NCBI GenBank assembly: GCA_963989245.1
Contig: OZ022349.1
Span: 25,063,651-25,127,650, forward strand
From: Nansenia antarctica
Lineage: Eukaryota; Chordata; Actinopteri; Argentiniformes; Microstomatidae
DNA length: 64,000 nt
Direction: 5' to 3'
Shown here: in pieces, positions 20,990 to 30,927 of the stretch
Position numbering within the stretch: position 1 is the first letter of the stretch
Layout: the number at the start of each line of letters is the position of its first letter
Notes under the pieces: generated by a model
Databases searched by the model: none
What the model was told of the DNA's origin: nothing
The model's input: the letters and a program-made list of their open reading frames with translations, nothing else
Translations under genes and position numbers: made by a program

Positions 20990-22600
20990 ATGAACCCCGG
21001 AGCGATGCGGCGCTACAACGCCGTCAGGTTGACACTCAACCCAACTGAGGAGGCTGCCATGGATGGAGCCCCCCAACAGAAGACTGCCAGACCAGTAACA
21101 ACGATGACCCGCCTGGAATTCAGCAGGGCGGTTCTACAGAGAGGTATGGGCTTTGTGCCGTCTGATCTAAACTGCCTGGTGAAGCCCCCTGGGCCGAATG
21201 AATGTTTTGAAGTTAGCTTTAAAACCCCCCAACTGTTAGAGGAATTCTGGACCTTTCATAGGATTAATGAACACAAACCCCCACTTAACCGTTTTACAGC
21301 CCACCCACTAACGGATTTAGAATCAAAAGTGGTCACAATTCAATTCCACAATGAGGTGATTCAGGAATATGATATTGAGGTGTGGCTACACCGTCATGCC
21401 ACCCTTAAATCGGGGGCCCGGATGGTCCTGGATGAAGACGGAGTGTGGACGGGGGCCAAGAAATGGCTGGTGCAACTCCGTCCGGACCCGGAGGGGATAG
21501 GCGGAGTCCAACATATCCCCAGCACCATCAACCTGGGGAACAACAGGGGCTCCGTCTACTACTACGGTATGCCGAAGCTCTGCAGGAACTGCGGCCAATT
21601 GGGCCATCTGGCAGCGGCCTGCAAGGCCGTGGTATGTAAAATCTGCCGCCAAGACCACCCGACGTCGGAGTGCACCACGACCAGACCTTGCAACCTGTGC
21701 GGGGGACAGGGGCATCTTTACCGTGACTGCCCAAGTTCCTATGCAAGTAGAGCCCGGGGCTATAAATCCAACCAACCACCACCCCAACCCCCACCCCCAC
21801 CCCAACCCACACCCCCACCCCCACCCCAACCCACACCCCCACCCCCACCCCCACCCCCACCCCAACCCCCACCCCAACCCCCACCCCAACCCACACCCCA
21901 ACCCACACCCAACATGGAGGAAGAGAAGGGAGAGACGGAGGAGGACCGGCGCTCGAGCGATGGGGGGGACGATCAGAGCTCGAGCGACGGAGAAGGAGAA
22001 GGAGAGGAACCAACCGTCCCAGCACCCCCTACAGACAACCTCAACACCCACCCCCTCCTAAACCCCATTGCCACCTCCACCCCCTGCAAAAACACCATGA
22101 AGGGGGAGCCGGCCTCTATTGAAATAGCCACCAGCAACACACTGCAGATCCACCTCCCCTCCCAATCAGACAGTGAAAATGACTGGAGCTTGGCTCAACC
22201 AAAACGGAAAAGACCACAAAAAAAGGCAATCCGGAAAAAAACAGACAAAAAGACTACTCCAGAACCCAAACCCCAACGCCATACAGGTAAGCCGGCTCCC
22301 CCCCCCAAACCCTCCTCCCCACCCTCTTCCTCTCTCCAGTCATCACATGCTCCTCACCCTGCACAGCCCACCAGCCACCCCCAGTCCAGGCTCACCGGAC
22401 CGTACGGGCCACCGAAAATCACCTCATCAACAACACAGATGAGGGGGCCACCAGGCAGTCAGAGGGGAGACAACCCCCACACCATGAGCAGCCAAGGGGA
22501 GGTGCCACACTATCTGGCCCCCAACGACCCATTGGAGGGCCTCAACCTCATGTGCAATAGCTTAGCAAAAATTGGAAAAAACCAAATCCAAGAACCATGA
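20990..22600 (+). CDS. Keno-like ORF1 (zinc-knuckle RNA-binding protein), copy 1
   Basis: 536 residues. The N-terminal half resembles the ORF1 domain of Tx1-type elements (WLHRHATLKSGARMV region). It is followed by three CCHC knuckles at about residues 198-247: CRNCGQLGHLAAAC, CKICRQDHPTSEC and CNLCGGQGHLYRDC. A Pro/Gln repeat at about 260-305, an acidic Ser-rich stretch and a basic KKAIRKKTDKK patch come next. ORF1 proteins bind element RNA to form the ribonucleoprotein used in target-primed reverse transcription. ATG at 20990 opens the frame right after the repeat-rich UTR. The stop overlaps the ORF2 start as ATGA. No frameshift. Confidence 0.88.
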   Translation: MNPGAMRRYNAVRLTLNPTEEAAMDGAPQQKTARPVTTMTRLEFSRAVLQRGMGFVPSDLNCLVKPPGPNECFEVSFKTPQLLEEFWTFHRINEHKPPLNRFTAHPLTDLESKVVTIQFHNEVIQEYDIEVWLHRHATLKSGARMVLDEDGVWTGAKKWLVQLRPDPEGIGGVQHIPSTINLGNNRGSVYYYGMPKLCRNCGQLGHLAAACKAVVCKICRQDHPTSECTTTRPCNLCGGQGHLYRDCPSSYASRARGYKSNQPPPQPPPPPQPTPPPPPQPTPPPPPPPPPQPPPQPPPQPTPQPTPNMEEEKGETEEDRRSSDGGDDQSSSDGEGEGEEPTVPAPPTDNLNTHPLLNPIATSTPCKNTMKGEPASIEIATSNTLQIHLPSQSDSENDWSLAQPKRKRPQKKAIRKKTDKKTTPEPKPQRHTGKPAPPPKPSSPPSSSLQSSHAPHPAQPTSHPQSRLTGPYGPPKITSSTTQMRGPPGSQRGDNPHTMSSQGEVPHYLAPNDPLEGLNLMCNSLAKIGKNQIQEP

Positions 22601-25600
22601 GGATAACAATCTCATCTCTCAACACCAGAAGCCTCCGGCAACCAGACAAACGGGAGGTCGTCTACCAGTACATCACCCAACATCAGTCAGACATGTATAT
22701 CCTCCAGGAGTGCGCCATCCCATTCAAGGAGATGGACGCCACCCTGGAGGAGGAATGGACACGGGGGGACTCTCTCTGGTCAGGCTCAAACATCAATAGA
22801 GCTGATGGGGTCGGCATTTTGGTGGCCAACCCTTTTCTGCAGACCAAAAAGGGGGAGGTTGTAGAGAGCGGGCGAATCCTGGTTCTGGACCTAGAGATCC
22901 AGGGTTCGCCGCTGAGGGTCATCAATGTGTACGGCCCAACCAACGTGGCCAAGAGAGTCTCCCTTTTCAAGAAACTTCGGTCTCTCCTCCTCATCCCCAC
23001 ACCAGTCCTAGTGGGGGGAGATTTCAACTGTGCCCTCCGGGATGAGGACCGCAGCAGGCCCAGGAGAGACCGATCCACTACAGAACTTCAGTCCATCATA
23101 GACGACTTCCAACTGGTAGACGCCGGTGGCACCTCCCCGCCGACACACACAAGGGTGAGTTCCTCCGGGAATTCTTCCTCCAGGATAGACATGTTCTTGC
23201 TCTCGCCAGGTCTGAGGATGGGAACCCTGACCAGCCAGGCGGCCCACTTCTCGGACCACAGGATGTTGACAGTGTCCCTGGAATGGGACGGCCAAACAAG
23301 AGCGGGTAGGGGTACCTGGAGGATGAATACATCGATCCTTCAGGACCCAACAGTGGTGCATTCCTTCTCCAGGCGCTACCTGGAGTGGAGGACCCTAAAA
23401 GAACTGTTCGACTCCCCGATAGAGTGGTGGGAGATGGTTAAGGCCAGGACAAAGGGCTACTTCGGGTCAGTCGGAAGGAGGAAAGCGGCAGAACAGAGGG
23501 CCAGGTTTCAACACCACAACGCGGCCCTCCAACGCCTGAGTCTCCTACAGCTGGGTGGTCTGGATGTGGCCCGAGAACTGGCCGAGACCAAACAACACCT
23601 TGCCACCCTCTACCGGGAGCAACAACAAAAGAAACAGTTCAGGGAAAAACTCCAGGGCCTGGAGGAGGAGGAGAAATGCACACGCCACTTCTTCCGCAAG
23701 GCACGGTCAAAACACAAGCCTATCCTGTCCCTATACGACACCAATGGGGACACCGTGTCAGACAGAGGCAACATCCCGGGGGTGGCAAGAGAGTTCTACG
23801 AGAGTCTCTACAACATCAAGACAACCGACGAGACTCTCATGGCCACCTTCCTGGATGGTCTGGACCGGGTCCCCGAGGGTGGTGAGAGTGAGAACCCAGA
23901 GCTGACCACGGAGGAGCTCACCCGGGCCGTGCACTCCTTGAATACACACAAGGCCCCTGGACCGGATGGGATCCCAGCAGAGTTCTACAAGACTCTCTGG
24001 GATCTCCTCAAGGAGGACTTGGCGGAGGTCTTCAAAGCCGTCTACAGGGAAGGGAGGCTTGGAGAGTCAATGAGACAGAGTACGGTCACACTGATCCCCA
24101 AGAAAGGGGACCTCAAGGACCTCCGGAACTGGCGCCCCATTAATCTCCTCCCAGTGGACTATAAAATCTTGACAAAAGCCCTCACCCAACGGTTTCAAAC
24201 CCTCCTCCCCTCAGTTATAGCCCCTGACCAAACCTGTAGCGTCCCCGGTAGGTCCATCAACGACAACCTGCTCCTGGTGAGAGACCTCATCCTGCACTCC
24301 CAGGAGCGGAGGTCCCCTTTAGGCCTTCTCAGCCTGGATCAGGAGAAGGCCTTTGACAGGGTTAGCCATGGTTTCCTGCGGAGGGTGCTGAGAGGCATGA
24401 ACTTCCCCCAGCACCTGCTCAACTGGACCGAACTCTGCTACAACAACATCACGAGCAGAGTTCGGATCAACAACCAGTTGACAGACCCCTTCCCCATCAA
24501 AGCTGGAGTACGGCAGGGATGCCCCTTGGCCCCTCTACTGTACGTCATCTACCTGGAGCCGTTCCTACGGAAGATCAGGAGCTCCCCCAACATCATGGGC
24601 TACCCTCTACCAGGGGCCCGGGGGGAGAGGCTCAAGGTGGTGGCGTACATGGACGACATTACCATCGTCGGCACAGATAGTCGCTCCATTTCCACAGCAA
24701 CGAAAGTGGTGGAGGACTACTGTGCAGCCACTGGCGCCCTGATCAATAGGGGTAAGTGTGAGCTGTTTCTGTCGCAGCACTGGCAGGAGAACCTGGCAAC
24801 CTCCTTCCCTGTAAAGACGGAAAACATTAAGCTGCTGGGGATCACCTACCAGAAAGATGGAGGAGCCTCCGTCAGCTGGAAGGAGACCATCCGCCAGGTC
24901 CAAAAGAAGATCTGTGAGTGGAGTGCACGGCCTCTCACAATGACAGGCAAGATCCTGGTCCTGAAGGCTATTGTTCTTCCCATTCTCCTTTACCTGGGCA
25001 GGGTGTTTCCCCCAGACAGAGCAGTATCCAAAACCATCGAAAGGATCATGTTTACCTTTGTCTGGGGGAGCCAGATGGAAAAACTAAAACGCACCACCCT
25101 GTACAAAACAGTGGAGAATGGGGGGAAAGGGGTCCCAGACATCCTAAACATCATTAGGGCACAGGGACTCTCCAACCTCATCAACAACATCAACAACAAA
25201 GATAGGAAAGCCAGGTTCTTTGAAATATACTATGCCACACCCATCCTCCGGACACTCAGGGTGACCGCATCAATAAATCACACTGTGCCCTACAGCTGGG
25301 ACCCCCCTCCAGTCTACAAGATATGGAGGGACTTTGCCTTCAAGACAGGATTGTCCACGGCTGGGCTGGCCTCATGGAAATACAAAGACATTATGACCTT
25401 CATAAGGTCGAAGGAAACCATTACTCACCCCAAGGCCAGCACAGCCGTGGACTCCAAACAGGTATGGAAAAACATTAATCATAAATGTACTAACAATAAA
25501 CAAAAAGACATTGCCTGGATGGCTGCTCATGGTTGTCTCCCCACTAGGGAATTCTTGCATAGGCGGCACATCGCAACGACTGAGAAATGCCCCCACGGAT

Positions 25601-25983
25601 GCACGGACACAGAAAACATTAACCACCTGTTCTGTGAGTGCTCCGTGGCCAGGCGGGTCTGGGCCCTGTTTGTTCCCTCTGTCTCCCTAAACAGCCTGCT
25701 GACCCTGCCCCGCTTGACGGGCGAGAACATCCTGTATGGTCCTCCCGGGGGGTGCACAACCCCCCAACTACAACAACAGTGGAGGATCATCAGCGCCGTC
25801 AAGCAGGTACTCTGGGAGACGAGGAACATCAGGGTCTATCAGAAACAGAGCGTCCACCTGACAACCCTGAGGAGGAGAATCACCCTCTTCCTCAGGGACC
25901 ATGCTATTGTTGACTTTAAAAATAACCCGGATCAAGCAAGAGCGGTGTGGGGGGTGGAGAGATGGAAAGACGTCATCCTCTAA
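22597..25983 (+). CDS. Keno-like ORF2 (APE endonuclease-reverse transcriptase), copy 1
   Basis: 1128 residues. The APE endonuclease occupies about 1-230, with LNTRSL, ILQECAI (about 37), VGGDFNCAL (about 142), SRIDMFLL (about 196) and SDHRML (about 219) giving the N, E, D/N, D and H residues. RT spans about 450-760: KAPGPDGIPAEFYK, LIPKKGD, NWRPINLLPVDY, LDQEKAFDRV (about 581), GVRQGCPLAP and the catalytic box YMDD (about 684). A C-terminal CCHC motif, CPHGC...H...CEC (C-x3-C-x7-H-x4-C), lies at about 997-1014, as in L1. The protein nicks U2 DNA and copies its RNA there. All catalytic residues are present and there are no stops. Confidence 0.93.
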   Translation: MRITISSLNTRSLRQPDKREVVYQYITQHQSDMYILQECAIPFKEMDATLEEEWTRGDSLWSGSNINRADGVGILVANPFLQTKKGEVVESGRILVLDLEIQGSPLRVINVYGPTNVAKRVSLFKKLRSLLLIPTPVLVGGDFNCALRDEDRSRPRRDRSTTELQSIIDDFQLVDAGGTSPPTHTRVSSSGNSSSRIDMFLLSPGLRMGTLTSQAAHFSDHRMLTVSLEWDGQTRAGRGTWRMNTSILQDPTVVHSFSRRYLEWRTLKELFDSPIEWWEMVKARTKGYFGSVGRRKAAEQRARFQHHNAALQRLSLLQLGGLDVARELAETKQHLATLYREQQQKKQFREKLQGLEEEEKCTRHFFRKARSKHKPILSLYDTNGDTVSDRGNIPGVAREFYESLYNIKTTDETLMATFLDGLDRVPEGGESENPELTTEELTRAVHSLNTHKAPGPDGIPAEFYKTLWDLLKEDLAEVFKAVYREGRLGESMRQSTVTLIPKKGDLKDLRNWRPINLLPVDYKILTKALTQRFQTLLPSVIAPDQTCSVPGRSINDNLLLVRDLILHSQERRSPLGLLSLDQEKAFDRVSHGFLRRVLRGMNFPQHLLNWTELCYNNITSRVRINNQLTDPFPIKAGVRQGCPLAPLLYVIYLEPFLRKIRSSPNIMGYPLPGARGERLKVVAYMDDITIVGTDSRSISTATKVVEDYCAATGALINRGKCELFLSQHWQENLATSFPVKTENIKLLGITYQKDGGASVSWKETIRQVQKKICEWSARPLTMTGKILVLKAIVLPILLYLGRVFPPDRAVSKTIERIMFTFVWGSQMEKLKRTTLYKTVENGGKGVPDILNIIRAQGLSNLINNINNKDRKARFFEIYYATPILRTLRVTASINHTVPYSWDPPPVYKIWRDFAFKTGLSTAGLASWKYKDIMTFIRSKETITHPKASTAVDSKQVWKNINHKCTNNKQKDIAWMAAHGCLPTREFLHRRHIATTEKCPHGCTDTENINHLFCECSVARRVWALFVPSVSLNSLLTLPRLTGENILYGPPGGCTTPQLQQQWRIISAVKQVLWETRNIRVYQKQSVHLTTLRRRITLFLRDHAIVDFKNNPDQARAVWGVERWKDVIL

Positions 25984-27181
25984 ACCCCCCCCCATGCCGC
26001 GCCGCATCGCCCAACCCCCCCCCACCCCGGGCCTACCTCACTACACCACCAGTTCCTGCACTATCACCTTCACCACCGTTCCAGCACAAGCCCTGGTCAG
26101 CAGTATCACCATCACAAGGACCAGGAGAGGAGCAGCGCACAACACCAACAGGGAAGTTTACTGCACCTTCCACCACCTACACATGTACACAGCACTGACC
26201 CACTTCCTACCCTCACCAGAATATCACCACACACAACCCACAGCCGAACCAGCCGTCTCTGCCAGCACCACCAGCACCAGGATGACCAACACCACTGGGT
26301 CACAGGGAAGTACTGATCACCCGCCTGACACCAAAATGCACACTACACAAACCATGCACACCTCCCTTCTCTCACTCCTGTATCTTTTCAGGCACATGTC
26401 ATATCCAGCTCTGACACCTACCCAGGCTTCCAGACCCAGGAGCAGAGACCGGCGGGAACCACCACGTCACCCCAGCACCAACCCCAGGTTCCAACTCAGC
26501 GACCCCAAACCCCCTGTTCCGGGCCCCCCCCCCCAACTCCAGGCCCCCAGCTACAGGCCCAGTCCCCTACCCGCCAACCCCCAACCCCCAGCCCGGAACA
26601 AGCTGAGAAGAGCCAGGGAGCTTTTTCCCTGGATAAGCTGTGTACAGGTTTTTCGCCTCTGCTTGCCTGCCATGCGCCGAGCTCTCTGGGCCTCTCCTCG
26701 GGGGCCTCCGGTCGGCCTGCGTGCTCGATCTGCTCCGCCGCTGGGGCGCCTGGTCCGGCTAGCCTCGTGAAGGGCTACAGGAGTCTGAGCCTGGTGGGCT
26801 GGGCCGGATGCGCCGGTGGTGGGGCGGGTCGGGTGAGTCGGGTGTGTGGGGTCCCTCGGGGGAGGGAGGTGGGGGAGCCACGGCTTTGCACTGGTGGGCA
26901 AACTGGATAGTAGTCGCTCTACAACTAGAGGGCTGCAGGGGAATTTTTTTCCCGGATGCACAGCGAACAGGTTTTTTACCCCTGCCTCCTACCGACACTG
27001 GAACCTGGACACTGAACACTGAACACTGAACATTACACTACACTGGACAATACACTGAACACTGAGCACTTTAGTTAGTTTAATGTTGGTTGTTGTTGAA
27101 TGTAATGTCTTTAATGTCTGATTGTTTGATTAATTGATTGTATACACGGTGTTGCGTTTTTATAAAAACCAATAAAAAACA
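25984..27181 (+). other. 3' UTR of Keno-like copy 1
   Basis: It opens with C tracts (CCCCCCCCATGCC) and is Pro-codon-like and C-rich. From about 26610 it becomes a G-rich module, framed by GTGTACAGGTTTTTCGCC and AACAGGTTTTTTACCCC. An AT-rich end with CACTGAACACTGAACACTG repeats and AATAAA follows. A 289-codon frame at 25901-26770 is not conserved in length among the copies and is probably not a gene. Confidence 0.8.
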
Positions 27182-27201
27182 CTGTTCTTATCAGTTTAAT
27201 A
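27182..27201 (+). pseudogene. U2 snRNA fragment between two Keno copies (nt 40-59)
   Basis: CTGTTCTTATCAGTTTAATA matches U2 nt 40-59. About 16 bp of it, TCTTATCAGTTTAATA, recurs directly after the truncated Keno copy at 29344-29359. It is thus both the 3' flank of copy 1 and the target duplication of the second insertion. Confidence 0.92.
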
Positions 27202-29343
27202 GGATCATGTTTACCTTTGTCTGGGGGAGCCAGATGGAAAAACTAAAACGCACCACCCTGTACAAAACAGTGGAGAATGGGGGGAAAGGGGTCCCAGACA
27301 TCCTAAACATCATTAGGGCACAGGGACTCTCCAACCTCATCAACAACATCAACAACAAAGATAGGAAAGCCAGGTTCTTTGAAATATACTATGCCACACC
27401 CATCCTCCGGACACTCAGGGTGACCGCATCAATAAATCACACTGTGCCCTACAGCTGGGACCCCCCTCCTGTCTACAAGATATGGAGGGACTTTGCCTTC
27501 AAGACAGGATTGTCCGCGGCTGGGCTGGCCTCATGGAAATACAAAGACATTATGACCTTCATAAGGTCGAAGGAAACCATTACTCACCCCAAGGCCAGCA
27601 CAGCCGTGGACTCCAAACAGGTATGGAAAAACATTAATCATAAATGTACTAACAATAAACAAAAAGACATTGCCTGGATGGCTGCTCATGGTTGTCTCCC
27701 CACTAGGGAATTCTTGCATAGGCGGCACATCGCAACGACTGAGAAATGCCCCCACGGATGCACGGACACAGAACACATTAACCACCTGTTCTGTGAGTGC
27801 CCCGTGGCCAGGCGGGTCTGGGCCCTGTTTGTTCCCTCTGTCTCCCTAAACAGCCTGCTGACCCTGCCCCGCTTGACGGGCGAGAACATCCTGTATGGTC
27901 CTCCCGGGGGGTGCACAACCCCCCAACTACAACAAGAGTGGAGGATCATCAGCGCCGTCAAGCAGGTACTCTGGGAGACGAGGAACATCAGGGTCTATCA
28001 GAAACAGAGCGTCCACCTGACAACCCTGAGGAGGAGAATCACCCTCTGCCTCAGGGACCATGCTATTGTTGACTTTAAAAATAACCCGGATCAAGCAAGA
28101 GCGGTGTGGGGGGTGGAGAGATGGAAGGACGTCATCCTCTAAACCCCCCCCCATGCCGCGCCGCATCGACCAACCCCCCCCCACCCCGGGCCTACCTCAA
28201 TACACCACCAGTTCCTGCACTATCACCTTCACCACCGTTCCAGCACAAGCCCTGGTCAGCAGTATCACCATCACAAGGACCAGGAGAGGAGCAGCGCACA
28301 ACACCAACAGGGAAGTTTACTGCACCTTCCACTACCTACACATGTACACAGCACTGACCCACTTCCTACCCTCACCAGAATATCACCACACACAACCCAC
28401 AGCCGAACCAGCCGTCTCTGCCAGCACCACCAGCACCAGGATGACCAACACCACTGGGTCACAGGGAAGTACTGATCACCCGCCTGACACCAAAATGCAC
28501 ACTACACAAACCATGCACACCTCCCTTCTCTCACTCCTGTATCTTTTCAGGCACATGTCATATCCAGCTCTGACACCTACCCAGGCTTCCAGACCCAGGA
28601 GCAGAGACCGGCGGGAACCACCACGTCACCCCAGCACCAACCCCAGGTTCCAACTCAGCGACCCCAAACCCCCTGTTCCGGGCCACCCCCCCCCAACTCC
28701 AGGCCCCCAGCTACAGGCCCAGTCCCCTACCCGCCAACCCCCAACCCCCAGCCCGGAACAAGCTGAGAAGAGCCAGGGAGCTTTTTCCCTGGATAAGCTG
28801 TGTACAGGTTTTTCGCCTCTGCTTGCCTGCCATGCGCCGAGCTCTCTGGGCCTCTCCTCAGGGGCCTCCGGTCGGCCTGCGTGCTCGATCTGCTCCGCCG
28901 CTGGGGCGCCTGGTCCGGCTAGCCTCGTGAAGGGCTACAGGAGTCTGAGCCTGGTGGGCTGGGCCGGATGCGCCGGTGGTGGGGCGGGTCGGGTGAGTCG
29001 GGTGTGTGGGGTCCCTCGGGGGAGGGAGGTGGGGGAGCCACGGCTTTGCACTGGTGGGCAAACTGGATAGTAGTCGCTCTACAACTAGAGGGCTGCAGGG
29101 GAATTTTTTTCCCGGATGCACAGCGAACAGGTTTTTTACCCCTGCCTCCTACCGACACTGGAACCTGGACACTGAACACTGAACACTGAACATTACACTA
29201 CACTGGACAATACACTGAACACTGAGCACTTTAGTTAGTTTAATGTTGGTTGTTGTTGAATGTAATGTCTTAAATGTCTGATTGTTTGATTAATTGATTG
29301 TATACACGGTGTTGCGTTTTTATAAAAACCAATAAAAAACACC
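27202..29343 (+). mobile_element. 5'-truncated Keno-like copy in the same U2 target
   Basis: It starts inside ORF2 at about codon 816 (GGATCATGTTTACC) and keeps the C-terminal 313 codons (27202-28142) and the whole 3' UTR. U2 nt 40-59 precede it and U2 from nt 44 follows, giving a target duplication of about 16 bp. At ORF2 variant sites (SAAGLA, TEHINHL, ITLCLRD) it matches the 42.5 kb copy rather than its neighbour. It was therefore an independent insertion, not a tandem duplication. No RT active site remains. Confidence 0.92.
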
Positions 29344-29479
29344 TCTTATCAGTTTAATATCTGATACGTCCCCTACCCGTGGACGTTATATTAAATTGAT
29401 TTTTGGAGCAGGGAGATGGAATAGGGGCTTGCTCCGTCCACACCACGCATCGACCTGGTATTGCAGTACCTCCAGGAAC
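29344..29479 (+). pseudogene. U2 snRNA gene, 3' part (nt 44 to near the end)
   Basis: The sequence follows U2 from TCTTATCAG through ATCTGATACGTCCCC, the Sm site GATTTTTGGAGC, stem-loop III and stem-loop IV to TACCTCCAGGAAC. The last eight to ten bases (GGTGCACC in vertebrate U2) and a 3' box are absent, so the 3' end is cut as well. With the 5' part at 19794-19819 it is one U2 gene split over 9.7 kb. Confidence 0.93.
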
Positions 29480-29737
29480 ATAATATTTCAACGGCATTTC
29501 AAGGTCTAAATATACGCCAAATTGGAAATTGAAACAGCGTCTATGTTTAGACGTTGAAATGCCGTTGAAACATAGACAAGGAAACAACGTCTATGTTTCA
29601 ACGGCATTTCATCGTCTAAACATAGACGTTGTTTCAATTTCCAATTTGGCGTATATTTAGCCTCGATTTCGCCTAGACGTCTACAGGCCATTTAGACGTT
29701 GTTTAGACGTCTAATCAACGTAAAATTGCTCACTGGG
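29480..29737. repeat. palindromic sequence after the U2 gene
   Basis: Inverted repeats: GTCTAAATATACGCCAAATT near 29506 is mirrored near 29620-29665, and TTTCAACGGCATTTCA occurs at both 29486 and about 29595. It is rich in TAGACGTC words and ends in the TIR-like GCTCACTGGG. It is probably part of a DNA element adjoining or enclosing U2. Confidence 0.7.
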
Positions 29738-30174
29738 TACCAATACAAAACATGGTGGAAACAGGGGAAGAAGAGATGCTTATGATGTGCGGGAGAAGCT
29801 CAGCACATGTTTCACATTATGAAACAATTTAATGTAATGCAGTTAATCAATCATTTGATTTTGTTATAAAAACTCAACTTAACAACTATGTTTCATGAAA
29901 CCCCAACACCAACATGAAATATGACTGACCATCCCCCAATAAGAAGCTTTTCAGTGAAATATACAAGCCTATCTATAGGCTTCATGTAAAATAACAAAAC
30001 ACAAAACACACACCATCTTTCTCCCTTGGCATTTCCATTCAATTATGCTTCAGATGGTTACTCCTGTTGCAGTCCTTAAAATAGTGCAGTTATTCAATTT
30101 AGATCAGGGATATTGATTTATTCAGATTCCATCCTGTCATATGGGGTTTCTATGTCAACACGTATTACCTTTGC

Positions 30175-30455
30175 TGATGTAAATGGACTGCACTTATATA
30201 ATAGTATATATTGCCCCTTATTCCAAAGCGCTTCACAATGGCCTCTCATTCAGCCATTCACACACATATTCACACACACATTCACACACCAATGGCGGCA
30301 AGCTACCGTGCAAGGCACCGGCCCGCTCATCGGGAGCAATTTGGGGGTTCACTGTCTTGCCCACGGACACTTTGACACATGGCCAGCCGGAGATTGAACC
30401 GCAGACCTTACAATCATTAGACGCTGGCTCTACCTCCTGAGCCACACCCGCCCAG
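30175..30455 (-). mobile_element. tRNA-derived SINE
   Basis: On the minus strand: GTGGCTCAGGAGGTAGAGCC (A box), GCGGTTCAATCTCC (B box), the GTGTCCGTGGGCAAGACAG core and CTTTGGAATAAGGGG near the end. Same family as 6782-7040. Its partner at 62222-62492 was duplicated along with the flanks. Confidence 0.85.
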
Positions 30456-30787
30456 ATGTTGTATTAGCCTCAACTTCCCATTATCCTCCTTTTACTTTGG
30501 CATCATGGCACATAAAGTGTTCGCTTAAAAGGCTTCAGAAAGAGCATAGGTACAATAGATCAGAAGAATCTCTGTTCTTGGGTTGGTCTGATTGTCCCCA
30601 TCTTCTGTTTGTGGTCAGTGGTGTATTCTGTACTTGCAGAGCCCACCTGTTACTCAAATAGAGAATACTGTGCGGTACAGTACATCTATTCTGTCACCAG
30701 CAGAGGGCGGTGTTGCTCCATATAGCATAGTACAGATGACAAGCAAACACAGTCAGTACAGGAAGCCTCCCCAGGGAACACTAACAT

Positions 30788-30789
30788 TA

Positions 30790-30840
<51 letters not shown>

Positions 30841-30874
30841 TGTGCGTGTGCGTGTGCGTGTGCGTGTGCGTGTG

Positions 30875-30925
<51 letters not shown>
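30788..30925. repeat. (TG)n and (GCGTGT)n microsatellite
   Basis: (TG)n, then six GCGTGT units, then (TG)n again. In the inverted partner at 61757-61885 the hexamer is ACAGAC instead, so the array diverged after duplication. Confidence 0.95.

Positions 30926-30927
<2 letters not shown>

Larger units (their letters stand above)
19820..27181 (+). mobile_element. Keno-like non-LTR retrotransposon, full-length copy 1 in U2
   Basis: A 7.36 kb element in the same orientation as U2. The order is a 1.17 kb 5' UTR with tandem repeats, ORF1 (20990-22600), ORF2 (22597-25983) and a 1.2 kb 3' UTR ending CCAATAAAAAACAC without poly(A). U2 nt 1-26 precede it and U2 nt 40-59 follow it. The endonuclease is APE type, the reverse transcriptase L1-like, and ORF1 has three zinc knuckles: the layout of the Tx1 clade of L1. 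Keno is the U2-specific Tx1-clade family described from fishes, and both target and structure fit. Both ORFs are intact, so it may be competent. Confidence 0.9.
18378..29739. other. TIR-like pair bracketing the U2/Keno locus
   Basis: TA followed by CCCAGTGAGCAAT (18378-18392) and ATTGCTCACTGGG followed by TA (about 29725-29739) form an inverted pair, and GACGTC-containing sequence lies just inside both. They could be the two ends of one TA-flanked DNA element holding the U2 gene, or ends of two separate related elements. The 11 kb distance is almost all retrotransposon. Confidence 0.4.

Noticed and set aside
21386..22051. Minus-strand frame of 221 codons opposite ORF1
   Set aside because: It is a shadow of the Pro-rich repeat and zinc-knuckle region of ORF1.
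25901..26770. Third ORF of the Keno-like element (289 codons; 336 and 235 in the other copies)
   Set aside because: It overlaps the ORF2 end in another frame, its length varies with C-tract slippage and its composition follows the C-rich UTR.
27138..28142. 334-codon frame as a new gene
   Set aside because: It is the C-terminal part of Keno ORF2 in the truncated copy, opened upstream by chance through the U2 piece.
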